A stretch of 64,000 nucleotides of DNA, taken from positions 284,373-348,372 of the forward strand of contig MNCI01015680.1 in assembly GCA_015680685.1 (NCBI GenBank), written 5' to 3'. Shown piece by piece: positions 48,311 to 60,692 of the stretch. The translations under genes were made by a program, and so were the position numbers. The stretch's first letter is position 1. Every line of letters starts with the position of its first letter. This stretch comes from Gnetum montanum (taxonomy: Eukaryota; Streptophyta; Gnetopsida; Gnetales; Gnetaceae). Under the pieces are notes generated by a model. The model did not search any database. It was not told the origin of the DNA and saw nothing but the letters and a program-made list of their open reading frames with translations.

Positions 48311-49369
48311 ATGTCTTATGCACATGTTAGTGTAGTGCATTGTGATGCAATGCCAATCTAAAGTATTTATTTTCACATAATGCTCGTCATGACATACATG
48401 GAAAAAAAAAGTTGTGTTTTTTGCTAATGTACAGACTTAAAATGTGGTAGCAATTTTATTTGCTAGAAATGAAAATACACATGTGAAAACAACTAAAGCA
48501 CATGTGCAAAAACTTGGAATTTTTTTCTTTTGGGTTTCACAAAGCAGAAAGAGCCGCTTAGTAGCAAGGGTTAGTTTTAAATACAAATCGAAGTCTTTCT
48601 ACCATTAACAATGATCAATTGCAAGGTAGGAAACATATTTTCTAGAAAGCTACCTTTTTAAATCAAGAAAGTGAGAATAAAGGAGGAGCCTATAGCGTAA
48701 AAAAGTGTGGTGTTGAATATAGAAAAATTTCAAACAACTTATAAATTTGAACCAAGGTCGATAACATAAGATTGCATTTGATCTTAAAACTTCATCAATG
48801 TTATCTTAAGCTGAATTTAAAAAATTTCAAGTTGTTTTATTTTTTTATGACACATATTCCTATGCAAGTTATTCTTATAATGTACTCATCATTTTCATTA
48901 TTTTTATAATTTACTCCTCATTTAGGTGAGTTCTATTTCTAAATTTTTTATTATATATGTTTTGAGAGAAAAAGTTTCAAATACTTATGCTTTAAAAATT
49001 ATTTAGATGTAAAATTACCTTTAGTATATTTATCAAGTTTACTTTATTTGCAAGCAAATGGATGGAATGTTTTTTATGATATGGATGAGTTTATTAAGAG
49101 AATTTTTAACTAGTGATTTTGTTACCTTAATATATCAATTACAGTTTCAAGTATACTCCATGTTTGTTACTATATATGAAAGTCAGACTTTATCATAGTC
49201 AAATAGGGAATGGTGGAGATTTCCTTGACAAAATATCTTTTGGAATATTGTTCAAAGTGAAATATGGAAATAAGATGAATCAAGGTTAAACAAGGTATAT
49301 ATGATGCATTATAGAATGACATATTCTCTATATTAGAAATTATTAGATGAAATAAAATCATATTTATGC

Positions 49370-50290
49370 ATTAGTGAAGCATTACAGTATGTTCGAGAGC
49401 CATTACAACTAGAAAAAGCACTCTGTCTAGTTTTGCATTATCTTGGTCATAATACCTTAGCCTATACAATGGTTGAATTATATTGTTTGGGCGAACCAAC
49501 TGTGAAAAAATATGTTTGGTTAATAATTAATATAATTACAGATCATTTGCAAAATAGGTACATAATAATACCACCTAGTGAATGACTATACAAAATTTTA
49601 AGTGATTTTCAATCACTTACATTATTACAAATGATTTGTGGAGCAATGGATGACACACATAAATCTATTCAAACCATAATCTAGTAAGTTATTACAAACT
49701 ACATCACTACTATAGTGTTTTATTGTAAGCAATATGTGGTGCAAAAAAATTTTTTTGGAATGTATGTGTAAATGTAGTTAAGGAAATGCATGATGCAAGG
49801 TATTGGAATGAATTTGCAATTAAAAATTGTATGCAACAAAGGAAAGTATTAAATTCTCCTACTTTTAACTTTGAAGGAACTACTATTTATTTTATTTTAA
49901 TTACTGATTTTGCATATTCTATTTCTTCAAAATTGTTGAAATCATATAGAAATATAAATTTATAATATCGTAAATAGTTTGATAAGTTTTTATCAAGAGG
50001 AAGAGTGAAAACTAAACATGCTTTTGCTTTGTTAAAGGGAAGATGGAGAACTTTGCAATTTGTTAAAATGAAATTATATAAAGTTCACAAGTCAATTATG
50101 GCATGTTGTGTGCTTCATAATTTTCTTCAACTTCATTATTAATTAGAACAAGACATTGGAGAAATTTAATCAAATTCAACTAGAGCTTTAAGATCTCAAA
50201 CTACAAAAAGAGAAATGGGAAAAAATATAAAAGATCTTATATTTCGTGAATAGAAGAAACAATATGATTTAATTGCCCAACAAATGTGAG
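49370..50290 (+). pseudogene. PIF/Harbinger transposase pseudogene
   Basis: ICGAMDDTHKSIQ stands where the family has GAIDGTH (first catalytic Asp), MHDARYWNEF where it has HDARV, and TDFAYSISSKLLKSYR where it has GDSGYP. FDKFLSRGRVKTKHAFALLK followed by GRW corresponds to the VVERAFGLLKGRW box, with the third catalytic Glu replaced by Lys. MACCVLHNF closes the domain. Several stops are present. Confidence 0.82.
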
Positions 50291-51119
50291 TGATTTATCT
50301 TTTATTGTTAACTTCAAAATATTGTTCAAATATAATATTGTTTGGGTATTATTTTTGTCATTGTAGGGACTAATATTCATTACAAGGGATCTAAACAAGT
50401 GGAATTTGAAGACTATTTTGATAATCATGTATCTTTGTTGCTAAAGTCACAGTCTATTATCTCTTGAACTTATTCGATATTCCTCCAACTTATTTTCTTA
50501 CATCTATGTAAAAAATATTATATGAAAGTGGTTCTAGTTTCAGTATAATGGCTTTTGAGTTTAGTGATGGGTTTTGAAAGTTAACAAAATGATGCAATAT
50601 TGATAATGAATTGAAACTTTATTTCAATTGAAATTGAAGTTAAGCTGGTATTTCATAGGATTAGCATTTTTCATACATCTTAAAATAGAATACTTATCAT
50701 GGATCAAACTTTTATATGAATTTCCTATTATTAGCTTTTAATCTAGTTTAAGGAGCAATTTGGCCTTGATGGTTCTTAAAGCATCAAAGTAGCATCACAT
50801 TCAATGAGCTTTTTTCTTGAACAATGGTATCATTTGTAACTATTCCAATTGTAGTAATGGTAAGATAGAGAAGAATATATGCAACCAGTGGTTAAAATGG
50901 TAGCTAAGCCTTGAAACTAGAGTTTTTTAGACTTTGAAAAATTAAAAGAGTTAGATGCAAATGTTTTGTAATCAACAAAAATGCTAGCACACAAAGATCC
51001 CACTAGAAATACTAAGGCTACAATAATGCAATGTGATTCAGAAGATGCTAATAAATATGTTTGTAGTGACTTTGATATAGAAATTTATCATAATTTTGAT
51101 ATGATACCAGTAATTTTTT

Positions 51120-51480
51120 GCTATTTCCAGTTTTGAAGAAATATTGCGACATGCCTTCCAATTCATTCCATCATATCCTCCTATGATACTAGTAATTTTA
51201 TGAGATTTTCCAACAACACAATTTATATTTTCATAACAAAACTAGTGACTTGGTTGGGCTCTAGTTGAGTTCTCTCCCATCTTTACTTTCTTAAAAGTTT
51301 GCTTAAGTTTGTTCCATTTATATCTGCATTGTTTTCATCTAAAGTGTGACTTGCATTTTTTGTTAACATCTACAGCTAACTGATCCCAATGCTTTTGGCC
51401 TAAATTTCCATGATTAAGTTGGGGATAGATTTCTTCATATCCTTCAATAAGAGAAATAATGCATGCATGAGGCCAACAGT
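51120..51480 (-). pseudogene. Myb/SANT-like partner gene of the Harbinger element
   Basis: The minus strand gives KHWDQLAVDVNKKC, CRYKWNKLKQTFKKVK and GGYDGMNWKA, resembling the Myb/SANT-like DNA-binding protein that helps the Harbinger transposase. It is broken by stops. Confidence 0.65.
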
Positions 51481-51839
51481 TTGATTTATCTATGTAGCTA
51501 TTCATTGAACTAATAATTTTTATTTCATTACTTATCTTCTCTGTATGCTCAATATCATCTGATTCAAATTCAATAAAAATTTAATTTTAAGAATAACCAG
51601 TGTAAAATATAGGAATAGATCAAAGAAACAAAGAAACAAAGTAGTAATATTAAAAAACTCCCACCAAATTAACATGAATTTTTTCATTCCATTTTATGTT
51701 TACCTAATTTCCTATAACTCTTGTACATGTTGCTCACATAATGCATAGTTTTGCTATTGCACCCTTTGAAATTTTTGGTGTGTGATACAAAAACTGCATA
51801 AAATGGCACAATGCATGCATTCTACCTTCATGTGTGTAT

Positions 51840-53066
51840 GCCATTAGTGTGTACAATGACAAATTGAGATTTGATAGGTTGGTAAGATTTCCTATTTTCC
51901 ACAGGATACCTCCACTAAGTTTCATTACTTTTAATTCTAACCCCCTAAGTTTAAGAAGATTTTCTAACTTAGGTGGAATTAAACTTGTGAAGCTACTTTC
52001 ACCTATGAGGGACAAGCCTTGAAGCTATGACAAAATTCCTAGGGATGAAGGTATGGACCTATTAACATTGGAGAAAGATAAGTGAAGATACTGCAACCTA
52101 CTCAAATTTCCAAGCTGCCATAGAATACCTTCATTTAGTGAACCCAAATACAACCTTAGCTTTAAAAAAAGGCTAAGATTACCTAGTTCTTATGGGATAC
52201 TACCACATAGCATGACTATATCCAAGTAAGTTAGCTTAAGGAGATATCCTAACTCCTTTGGAATTGAACTTGCAACGCACAATCCTCCAAATGAGAAGCT
52301 TTGAACTTGTGGTAATTTTTGGAAAAATGAAAGTATTGGACTACTTCCCATGAAGAAAGGTAGATCAAGTTGTGGCAAGCCATTGAAATTTCCAAGCTTG
52401 CATGGAATAGTTCCACTCAACATCTCAACATACAAATATAGCTTCCTTAGATTAGCAAGATTTCCCAACTCTCGTGGGATACTACTTGTAACATCATCTA
52501 CATCTAATGCAAGGCTCTGAAGACGGAACATATTTCCCATCCAAGATTGTATGGGATTTGACAAGCCATCAGTGTCCTACCAAGACACACTTAGATTGCG
52601 AAGTTGACTTAATTTTCCCAACTCTCCTGGATTATCCCTTTTCAAATTGCCTATATCTAAGTTAAGCTCTCGAAGGGATGTAAAATTTAGGAGCTAAGGA
52701 GATGTAATTGAAAGTCCTTTTCCTTGTAGGTAGAGCCCCAAGCTTTCAAGAAAAAATCAATTTCTTAAGAATTATGGAATGGGACCTTAGTTTGCTCTAA
52801 AATAAAGACTCAGGGATTGCAACTAGCTAAGTCTACCAATCTCTTGAGGTAGGGAACCAAACAAGACATTTCTAGAAAGATCCATATAGGATAAATATGT
52901 AATATTGCATATAATTGGAGATACCACAATTGATATAGTTAAGTTGTTTAGGTCTAAGCATGCTGCTTAGCTTTTATGCAAGGAATTAGAAGAGAATGAT
53001 GAGCACCTAACTCTAGCCCAATTAACTCACACTCCATGTGCATTGTGGTGAGCCTAATTAAATAGG
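51840..53066 (-). pseudogene. LRR receptor-like pseudogene II, N-terminal part
   Basis: Minus-strand repeats include PRELGNLANLRKLYLYVEML, PKELGYLLKLTYLDIVM and WKIGNLTNLSNLNLS. The 5' end near 53040 matches the 5' end of LRR pseudogene I (7570-7600), including CATGGAGTGTGA-like words beside the start. The B2 LTR begins at 53067, just upstream of the gene start. Confidence 0.85.
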
Positions 53067-55399
53067 TGTTGATGCCAACATCCCATGCTAGGCATAAGGC
53101 CATGAATATTAAATTCCATGCAATCACTAATGTAACCTTATCTACATAGGAGAGTCTACATATGTCATGGATAATAAAATATTTTTGTAGTAAAGATCAA
53201 CAATACATCATGAAGTCAAACACAAACCTATAAATATGGATTCAAATATAATAACAAAAATTACTAAAAATATCAATGGCCCATCAAATAAGAAGCCAGT
53301 TAGTATGATAGCAAATGTTAGATCATAGTAGTGGATGTTTCATGGGCATCTTGGCAGTGGTGGGCAATGTGGTGGAGAGTGTGACCGATGTGGACGTGGT
53401 GAAGAATGTGGATGTTGTGGTGGCAGCAATTACATTGTAAGTGGTAGAAATTATGTAGAGAATGTGGTGGAAGTGGTGGACATGGGAATTAAAGGGCACC
53501 ATCACTAGTGGCTTATAAAGAAGGAAATGGGTAGCAACTAGAGGACATCAACCTGCCCCCCTTCTTCCACTAGCAGACATGAGGGAATTGGAGTTTCATT
53601 AACCAGTGGACAGTAGTCAAAAGGAGGTCATGGTGGCCTCTCTAAGCTAGTGATGGGTAGGTAGCCTCTCTCAACCAGTTTTTCATGCAATAGTAGGAGA
53701 ACTAGTGGTAGTAGTGGCATGTGGCTTCCCCACAGCGATGACGTTAGCAATGATGCATTACTTCCCAAAAGTGCTGACGATAGAGCAGTAGACAAGGCCA
53801 TAAATAAGTAGCATGACTAGAATGAACAACGATCAACATACAACAAAGCATAGTGATGAACCATTAGAAGATGATGATCGTGCAGTGTGGGTAGCATGTG
53901 ATGGTAGTGCATGAACGGTGGAGGCGCATGTGTTTGTAATGGTAGTAGCGGTGTACATGGCAACACATGGCACTAATAGTTATGACATGTAGTGCATGGA
54001 GGTGCTTAGCATAAAAAACACATAATATAGCATCGAAAGTGAAGGATGAGAGTGAGGTAGCACATTCTTGCAGCAAGGTTGATCTCTCCCTCCCTCTCCT
54101 ACTGGATTGTGACTAACATGTAGCAATGGGAACGCTAGTAGTGTGATAGCATGTCAATGAGCTACATGTGACAATGAATGGAAGGTGATGCATAGATGTT
54201 AGTAATGAGGACACATGTCAGCAAAAAATGGTGGGTGTCAGTAGTAGTGGTAGTGCATTCCTATTGATGAGTGGCGAGGTACCCCTACACTCAACCATAC
54301 GAATACAAGCGTTACACGTGCGATCTGGTAGAACTCTGCAGACTAAGTGCCTACACGCCTTATGGAACACTTAAGGTTAATCATTCATTATCTTCTTATA
54401 CTTACTTGTATTTGTCATGGTTGTATGGTTAAGTAAGTCTGAGGTATGTGATTTTTATAGTTTTTATGTTTTATCTCCTATGCTAATAAGGTGAAGGGTG
54501 AAGAGACTAATTAACTAACTTTAACTAACTAACTAAGCCTTAATTAACCTATCATCAGCATCCATTCCCACTTACCATTCACACCCTAAACCAATGCAAC
54601 CTTGGTTACCAAACGCTAGTCGTTACTGGGATTACCAAGCGTAACGCACGTGCTCGAAGCAGTCGTACTGAGTGCACTTAACTATGGGAGAAGGTTTGAG
54701 AGAGATTTAATTAACTAATAAAGCATTTAAATTATGAACAATAAATAACAATAAATAAAGTCCTATTTAGCCTATTCCATGCACTGCAAGGTTTATCCAA
54801 TAGTTTATCTTTATTTCCGTACACAAACTTGTGTGCAGGTACAATATTTACTCGAATAAGGATTCGTTCACTTTGAAGCTCCTACTATGGGCACATGGGA
54901 ATTATTCTATCTCTAGAGGAAAAAACTACCAGAGTTTCGCTAAGGGTCTATATCTAGACTAAGAAATAAGGGAGAGCCTCCTCTTATTTATAGACTTGGC
55001 GGCGTGCTGCGATATTGCGTACGCGATATCGTGGGGGACGATGTGATATCATGTAGGCGATATTACAAGGGATGCGATATCGCGGTGAACACGATATCAT
55101 GTACGTGATATCACAACCCATGCGATATCGCGTCCCATCACCTATGCAGTAGGGTTTTTTGCCTTGCAGTGGGCAACACTAGCAACAACAATCTATGAGC
55201 AATGATAGTAAAAGGTGATAAATGATGACAAGGTGACAACAAGGATTAGGATCCCCATTTAATTGTTTAACATCACATAGCCCTCTCCAGCTAAGACTAT
55301 TCTTGGGTTTCTATATCCATATGGGAGGTTTCCTAGGCAATAGTCTTCATAAACAAGTTTTTCTTAAGTGTTGATGTGTCCAAAATTTATCCATCAACA
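53067..55399 (+). repeat. 5' LTR of B2 with a nested solo LTR
   Basis: It begins TGTTGATG and ends CATCAACA, an 8-bp inverted terminal match. Removing the solo LTR and one target copy (881 bases) leaves about 1452 bases. Positions 53330-54240 are rich in GTGGTAG/GTGATGG-type simple repeats. Confidence 0.85.
54265..55140 (-). mobile_element. Solo LTR of family A in the B2 5' LTR
   Basis: The 876-bp unit runs TGATGAGTGG to CCCATCA and is flanked by perfect CCTAT duplications (54260-54264 and 55141-55145). It aligns with the A1 and A2 LTRs. At its right end (55003-55140) about eight GATATC or near-GATATC palindromes are spaced by GC-rich linkers. Orientation is inferred from A1. Confidence 0.92.
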
Positions 55400-55405
55400 C
55401 CTTTT

Positions 55406-55421
55406 TGGCACTAGAAGGTGG
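55406..55421 (+). promoter_or_regulatory. Primer-binding site of B2
   Basis: TGGCACTAGAAGGTGG lies six bases past the LTR end. It matches the element T site apart from a G-to-A change and one missing base. Confidence 0.75.
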
Positions 55422-55429
55422 ATCATTTT

Positions 55430-56220
55430 TCAGCATTTGTTTTCTAGTTTTTGAAATATCAATTTTTCTTATTGTTTTTCCAATTCCTGATTCTATTTTG
55501 TTTTTGTTTCAAAACTATGATTTCCTTGAATTTTATTTTCCTTTTCTTGTGCTCCTTATTGAAAACCCTTATCTTTGAACCATTTATTTTCGGTTTTTTT
55601 TTTTTGAAAAATTGATGTTTCCTATTTCCTAAAAATTATCATTTTCATACTGAAATCCTAAACCTTCTTTTCCCAGTTTTGATTTTGGCAGTCCTTACCT
55701 TTGTTGTGACTTTGGTAAGGTGATTTTTACTAATTATTTAGTTTTAAATTTACTTTTTTGAAATTTTTTATTTCACTTTTTTTCCTTTTAAATTTTATAA
55801 TTTCCTACATTTATTTTTAAAAAAATTTATATATAGCAAATTTTAGTTCTTTGTCAAAAAAGTTATTTTAATATTTTTTATTTTTACTTAATTTTATAGT
55901 TACATTTTAGCATTTATATTTTATAATTTTTATTTTATGGGTGAATCCTCCTAACAAGAATCATTTACCTCTACCCCTAATTGACTAGCTACTCATCACT
56001 TTACGTTTAGAAAACAATGAGCTCCGTAATTTTTGAGTTCTATTCCTAGAAGAACTCAAACTAGGATGGAAGCTAATCAACCTCTAGCTCCCTTCATAAG
56101 AAACCCCTTTAACTTCGCCGACTATCATAATAGTCCAAAATCACACCCAACATAAATTTGTTTTTTCGATCCCACAACCCCTAGTAGTGATGCTTACTAA
56201 CATATACAATGTTTCAAAAC
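55430..56220 (+). other. Leader of B2, no coding
   Basis: This is a T-rich leader between primer site and gag. No open frame of note is present. Confidence 0.55.
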
Positions 56221-56760
56221 CTTATTAGGCATCCATAACATTGTCCAAAATGACATAGCATGTAGGGTATTTCACATAAATTTTAGAAGCAAAGCCACCC
56301 AATGGTTTTTGATGCTCCCAAATGCCTCTATCAACTCATGGTAGGAATTTAAAAATAAGTTTCTACTTCAATTCGATAAGTTCACTAGCCCTACCATAAC
56401 ATTAAGCAATTTCACAATCTTAAGGAAAATACTTGGGAAAAATGTCCATGACTACAACTTAAGATTCCTTCATCAACTTGCCTATGTGCCAAAGGAGATG
56501 CATCTGCAACATGATGGTATCCTTAATTTCTACCTCTTTACCATCGACCCATTCTTCACCTATGCCATTAAGTCTGATCCCATCATAATGGAAATACAGG
56601 GAGCAACGGTTAAAGATATTGAGTTGGAACAAATTACCTTAATGAATAGCATTCAGATTCAATTTGGGATGATGAATGTTAGTAAGCCTATCCAATCTAG
56701 TTCTCTAGTTGTACCAACTTTTCCAATGATTAATACTATGTTCTAAACTCCTTCCCCCCT
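56221..56760 (+). CDS. gag: Gag core of B2
   Basis: TQWFLMLPNASINSW and LRFLHQLAYVPKEM are shared with B1. The last part (56486-56746) is open: LNFYLFTIDPFF and GATVKDIELEQITLMNS. The upstream part has stops. Confidence 0.78.
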
Positions 56761-57440
56761 TCAACTAACTCAACCTTCAAACAATCATTTTTAAAGTTCA
56801 ATGTCTTCTTCATTTCTACCACCTAATATTGTTTTGAATGATGACCAATTGAAAGCCTTAATTCAATCCATCATAAACCCAAATAGGATATCCCATCCTA
56901 TTGCACCTACAACACAAACTCAAAATTAGATGACCGAGATATTAACTTCATTTCAAAAAATTTCTAATGAGTAGTTGAATTAAAGTAAAATAACAAGGTT
57001 CCTATACAATCTGAAAAGCCAAGTACATCAAGTAATGATGATTATTGTGATCTCCATAACACTAGGAAACATTTTGAGAAAACTTGTTCTCAACTTTTAG
57101 CATTATATGGGGACAATGCCTAGAGTCAACAAAATGGAAAAACCCCAATTATGGTCTTGAACATACCCCATGAAAAAAATGAAGAAGTTCCTTCATTTGA
57201 ACAAGTTATGATAAGTTATCCCAACCCACATAACACTCGCTACCATAGACTTAGTGACATCATGAACACCACACAACAATAAACTAGGAATGATTCTTAT
57301 AATTCCCTAAATAGAAGAGTTCCTACCCAAGCAACACAAATAATCAGACTAGACCATCCCAAGCAAATGCCTCACAATGACCAAACCCCCATTCTATACT
57401 TAGAAGAACTCCATCTTAGCAAGAAGCTAAAGACAAACAT

Positions 57441-58067
57441 ATGACTTATGATCTAGCTGAGAATTTGAAAAGAGTTAAAGTGAACATCTTAATGTATGAT
57501 CTTTTGCATTTTAATGATATGAAAGATGTGATTCAAAAGATAGTTTATACGTCCAAAACCAATAAAGGAAAATCCCCAACCACTAAAAGGCAAGTTCACT
57601 TTGCAGAAAGTCCTAATGCGTTATCAATACAAAACATAAATAATTCCATGTTAAGCAAGAAAGATCAAACTCATTTTCTAATAACTATGATTATTTTAGA
57701 AAAGAATGTTTATAATTATTTAATGGATTATAGAGCAACTGTTACTATCATGTCACTTGAGGTATGTAAAACATTAGGAGCATGGATGCTACAACAAGCA
57801 AGAAGTGTGATACAACTTGATGGATCTAATGTACATGTGGCAGGATCATTAAAAAGAGTAAAGGTACAACTTAAACAATACCTTGCTTTTACATGTTATA
57901 CAGATATTTTAGTAGTTGATATGTCATCCACTTATGATGTGCTTCTATCTAGGACTTTTAGAGCCAAGTTTGGAGGCTTCTTTAGGTCAGATTTCTTAGA
58001 ATTATTAATTCCTATTAAAGGAAAATCTAAATACATGGTCATACTAAGAAAGACTTTCTATAAATAA
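57441..58067 (+). CDS. pol: Protease of B2, open for 208 codons
   Basis: This is the longest open frame of the family. The active site reads YLMDYRATVTIM, where the D-S/F-G-A of an active retropepsin has become D-Y-R-A. The closing strand MSSTYDVLLSRTF is kept. Cleavage activity is therefore unlikely. Confidence 0.82.
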   Translation: MTYDLAENLKRVKVNILMYDLLHFNDMKDVIQKIVYTSKTNKGKSPTTKRQVHFAESPNALSIQNINNSMLSKKDQTHFLITMIILEKNVYNYLMDYRATVTIMSLEVCKTLGAWMLQQARSVIQLDGSNVHVAGSLKRVKVQLKQYLAFTCYTDILVVDMSSTYDVLLSRTFRAKFGGFFRSDFLELLIPIKGKSKYMVILRKTFYK

Positions 58068-58674
58068 GTGGTAATAACTTTTGATCAATAAATCAATCTT
58101 TGTAAAATCAAAATACTAATCTTTATATTGGAGTTATTGAAGTTGGGCTTGGTGAACATGTTATAAATGACCACGATAGTGAAACTTCAAAAATAAATCC
58201 TTTTGCTTCTAGTGAATGTGAAGAAATTTAAGAAGATGCCTTGCCTTATTATTAACATGATGGAAAAACATGTCTTTTGGGTGACTCACCACCGTGAAGA
58301 GAGGACAAAGATATAAATAAGATTCTAATCACTAAAACATTAGAAGATGTGCTAGATTTTGATGACATATTGATTGAACATATTCCTAGATAAGAAAATT
58401 ATGTTCTTGATTCATTAGCTCAAATGGTCACTAATTTAGATACTCCTTTTAGACAAAATGTTAGGGATTCTGAAATAATTATCAAAAAGTTAACTCCTAT
58501 TCTATTCTAGATAATATCTTTTCTTTTCAAGTTTTGATGATGGTGATCATATTCATGAATTTTTATTTTTCAAGGGTAAATTTAGTGATTAATGTTTTAA
58601 AATTTCTCAAATTAATAGAGAAGCTATGTTAAAGGAGGTCATATTTTTCAAATTTAGTCTCCATTAGAGAATAA

Positions 58675-58990
58675 ACAAATGAATTGTGATTATGTATTGA
58701 TTTTTGTAATCTTGATCATCGAAAAATTGTTAAAATATGGTTTGACACGAGATATGTAGGTAAAGTCTTTAAAAGAGGAGATCTACTCCTTAAGAGAGAT
58801 AGAACATCTAGTCAAGCATATCCTTAAAGTAGGTTTTCTCCAATGTGGTCATGCCCATACCAAGTTATAGATGTCATTGGCCCGAATATTTAAAAAATTG
58901 TCGATTTGTAAGAATATAAGTTACATAGAAATTTTAATGCATTTCATCTAAAGCATTTCTACTTAGGTATCCCATGTGAACACCTATTAT
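58675..58990 (+). CDS. pol: Integrase C-terminal remnant of B2
   Basis: It aligns base by base with 44880-45200 of B1, including TTTTTGTAATCTTGATCATC and GATATGTAGGTAAA. It encodes a degraded LVLKRDR and FSPMW segment. Confidence 0.75.
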
Positions 58991-60330
58991 ATCCTTAGTT
59001 GCATGTTTTCTTTCCCTTCATCATGATTTCATTGTATATAGTTGCATTTGCATATTTTCTTTGTATTCCCATCATTTTCTCATGCATGTTAAGTCTACCA
59101 TCATTTTTTTAGAATTTTGGTTTTTGGTTTAATCTATTTCTACTTTTGAACATGATTTTAATTATAATTATGATCATTTGATTTACTAGGCATTGGGTCA
59201 TTCGAACACCATTTGAAAATAATGTAAGTATAATGCTTTATATGAGATATCATATTATTATTATATAAAATATCTTTATATGATATATTTAAATAATGCT
59301 ATGGTCTTCCCAGTCTATTTCAAGGTTTTATTTTTATTGGTTATGTTGGATTATGGAGGGTGAGATTCATGCTAACTTATCATGTAATCATCATGATCAT
59401 ATGAGTGTAGGATATGTGAGGTTAGAGAATGGTTACTAGCAAACACTAGATCACCTTGGAAAATTCCATTTTTCCTCTCCTAAGCTCCATCCCTCAAGTG
59501 TGATGATCCATGGCTATCCTGTGAGCAATAGGGTGAAGTGTGTTCATCTCTGCTTGAGAATCTTTAGTCACCTAGGAGACCTTCTATGATGCCATCTAGA
59601 TTGTAATTAAAAGGAACATACAAAAGGTTGAATTGCATCATGGGTAAAGTTTCTTTTTGAAAAAATTAAAAAACAAAAAAAAAACAAAAGAAAAAGAATG
59701 AGGATGATGTTCATTGGCAGTGTAATAAATTCTTGAGTGTGATGGGGTCTAGCAGTAATCCTCACCCTAGCCTTTACTACCCTTTTGAACCTATTTCCCC
59801 AAAATTGAAAAACAAAAAGAGAGAAAAGTAAATAATCCCTTTTCAACCATTTCCTTTTTTCTTAAAAAGAGAAAGAGTCCCAAGGAAAAATTTGAAAGTT
59901 GTAGCTAACTATGATCTAAGATAAGCTTGTCCTCTTTATTAAGTTTAGTCTAAGTCTTGTGCTCAAAGTAGTCTACATACTTTTAACTTTTACCTTGTGA
60001 GAAGATTGGGAATGAGATCTTAATAATTACTTTATATATATATATATAATATGTATGTATGTATGTATGTAGTTAAAGTTATGATTTATAAAGAGTATGT
60101 GTTTTGATCTTGATTAAATAAGATGATGTGGTAAGGATGGCCCATGTCTAGTTCTCTCTTGATCATATGGTTATTCTAATAATGTTTCGATTAGTATAAT
60201 TTTCTTTCAAATTTCATTTTGTTAGTGTTTTATGATCTTTTCGATCCTCTATCTTTTACATCTTCTTTTGAAATTTCTATGGTTTTGCTATTCCTTGCAC
60301 TTGCATGTGATTTCTAGTTTCGAGGCTACG
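58991..60330 (+). other. Downstream spacer of B2 with a simple repeat
   Basis: This is non-coding. A (TA)n run followed by (ATGT)n lies at 60032-60071. No clear polypurine tract precedes the 3' LTR at 60331. Confidence 0.6.
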
Positions 60331-60692
60331 TGTTGATGCCAACATCCCATGCTAGGTATGAAGCCATGAATATTAAATCCCATGCAACCATTAACATAAC
60401 CTTATCTACATCAGAGAGTCTATATATGTCATGTATAATAAAAGATCTTTGTAGCAAAGATCAACGATACATCATGAAGTTAAACACAAAGATATAAATG
60501 TGGATTCAAATATAATAACAAACATTACTAAAAATATTACTGGTCAATCAAATGAGAAGCCAGTCAGCATGATGACGAATGTTATGTCATAGCAGTAGGT
60601 GTTTCATGGGCATCGTGGTGATGGTTGGCAACATGGTGGAAAGCATGACCGATGTGGACATGGTGGAGAACATGGGCACTATGGTGGTAGCG
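60331..60692 (+). repeat. 3' LTR of B2, first 362 bases
   Basis: It aligns with 53067-53430 of the 5' LTR and stops at the family A LTR. The remainder should lie beyond the window, on the far side of A2. Confidence 0.85.

Larger units (their letters stand above)
48315..51725. mobile_element. PIF/Harbinger DNA transposon remnant in LRR pseudogene II
   Basis: The interval between the two LRR halves holds a Harbinger-type transposase remnant and, on the other strand, a Myb/SANT-like gene remnant, the two-gene composition of PIF/Harbinger. I could not fix terminal inverted repeats or the 3-bp target duplication, so the ends are set by where LRR homology stops and resumes. Confidence 0.7.
53067..60692 (+). 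mobile_element. Family B gypsy element, copy B2 (RT-less)
   Basis: The 5' LTR (53067-55399) and 3' LTR (from 60331) both start TGTTGATGCCAACATCCCAT. Primer site, gag, protease and the integrase C-terminus lie between. RT, RNase H and the integrase core are missing with the same junction as B1. The 5' LTR holds a solo family A LTR and the 3' LTR is cut at 60692 by element A2. Confidence 0.85.

Noticed and set aside
53864-54076. A Cys/His-rich minus-strand frame as a zinc-binding peptide
   Set aside because: It comes from simple GTGGTAG/GTGATGG repeats of the B2 LTR.
60032-60071. The (TA)n(ATGT)n run as a regulatory site
   Set aside because: It is an ordinary microsatellite in a non-coding spacer.
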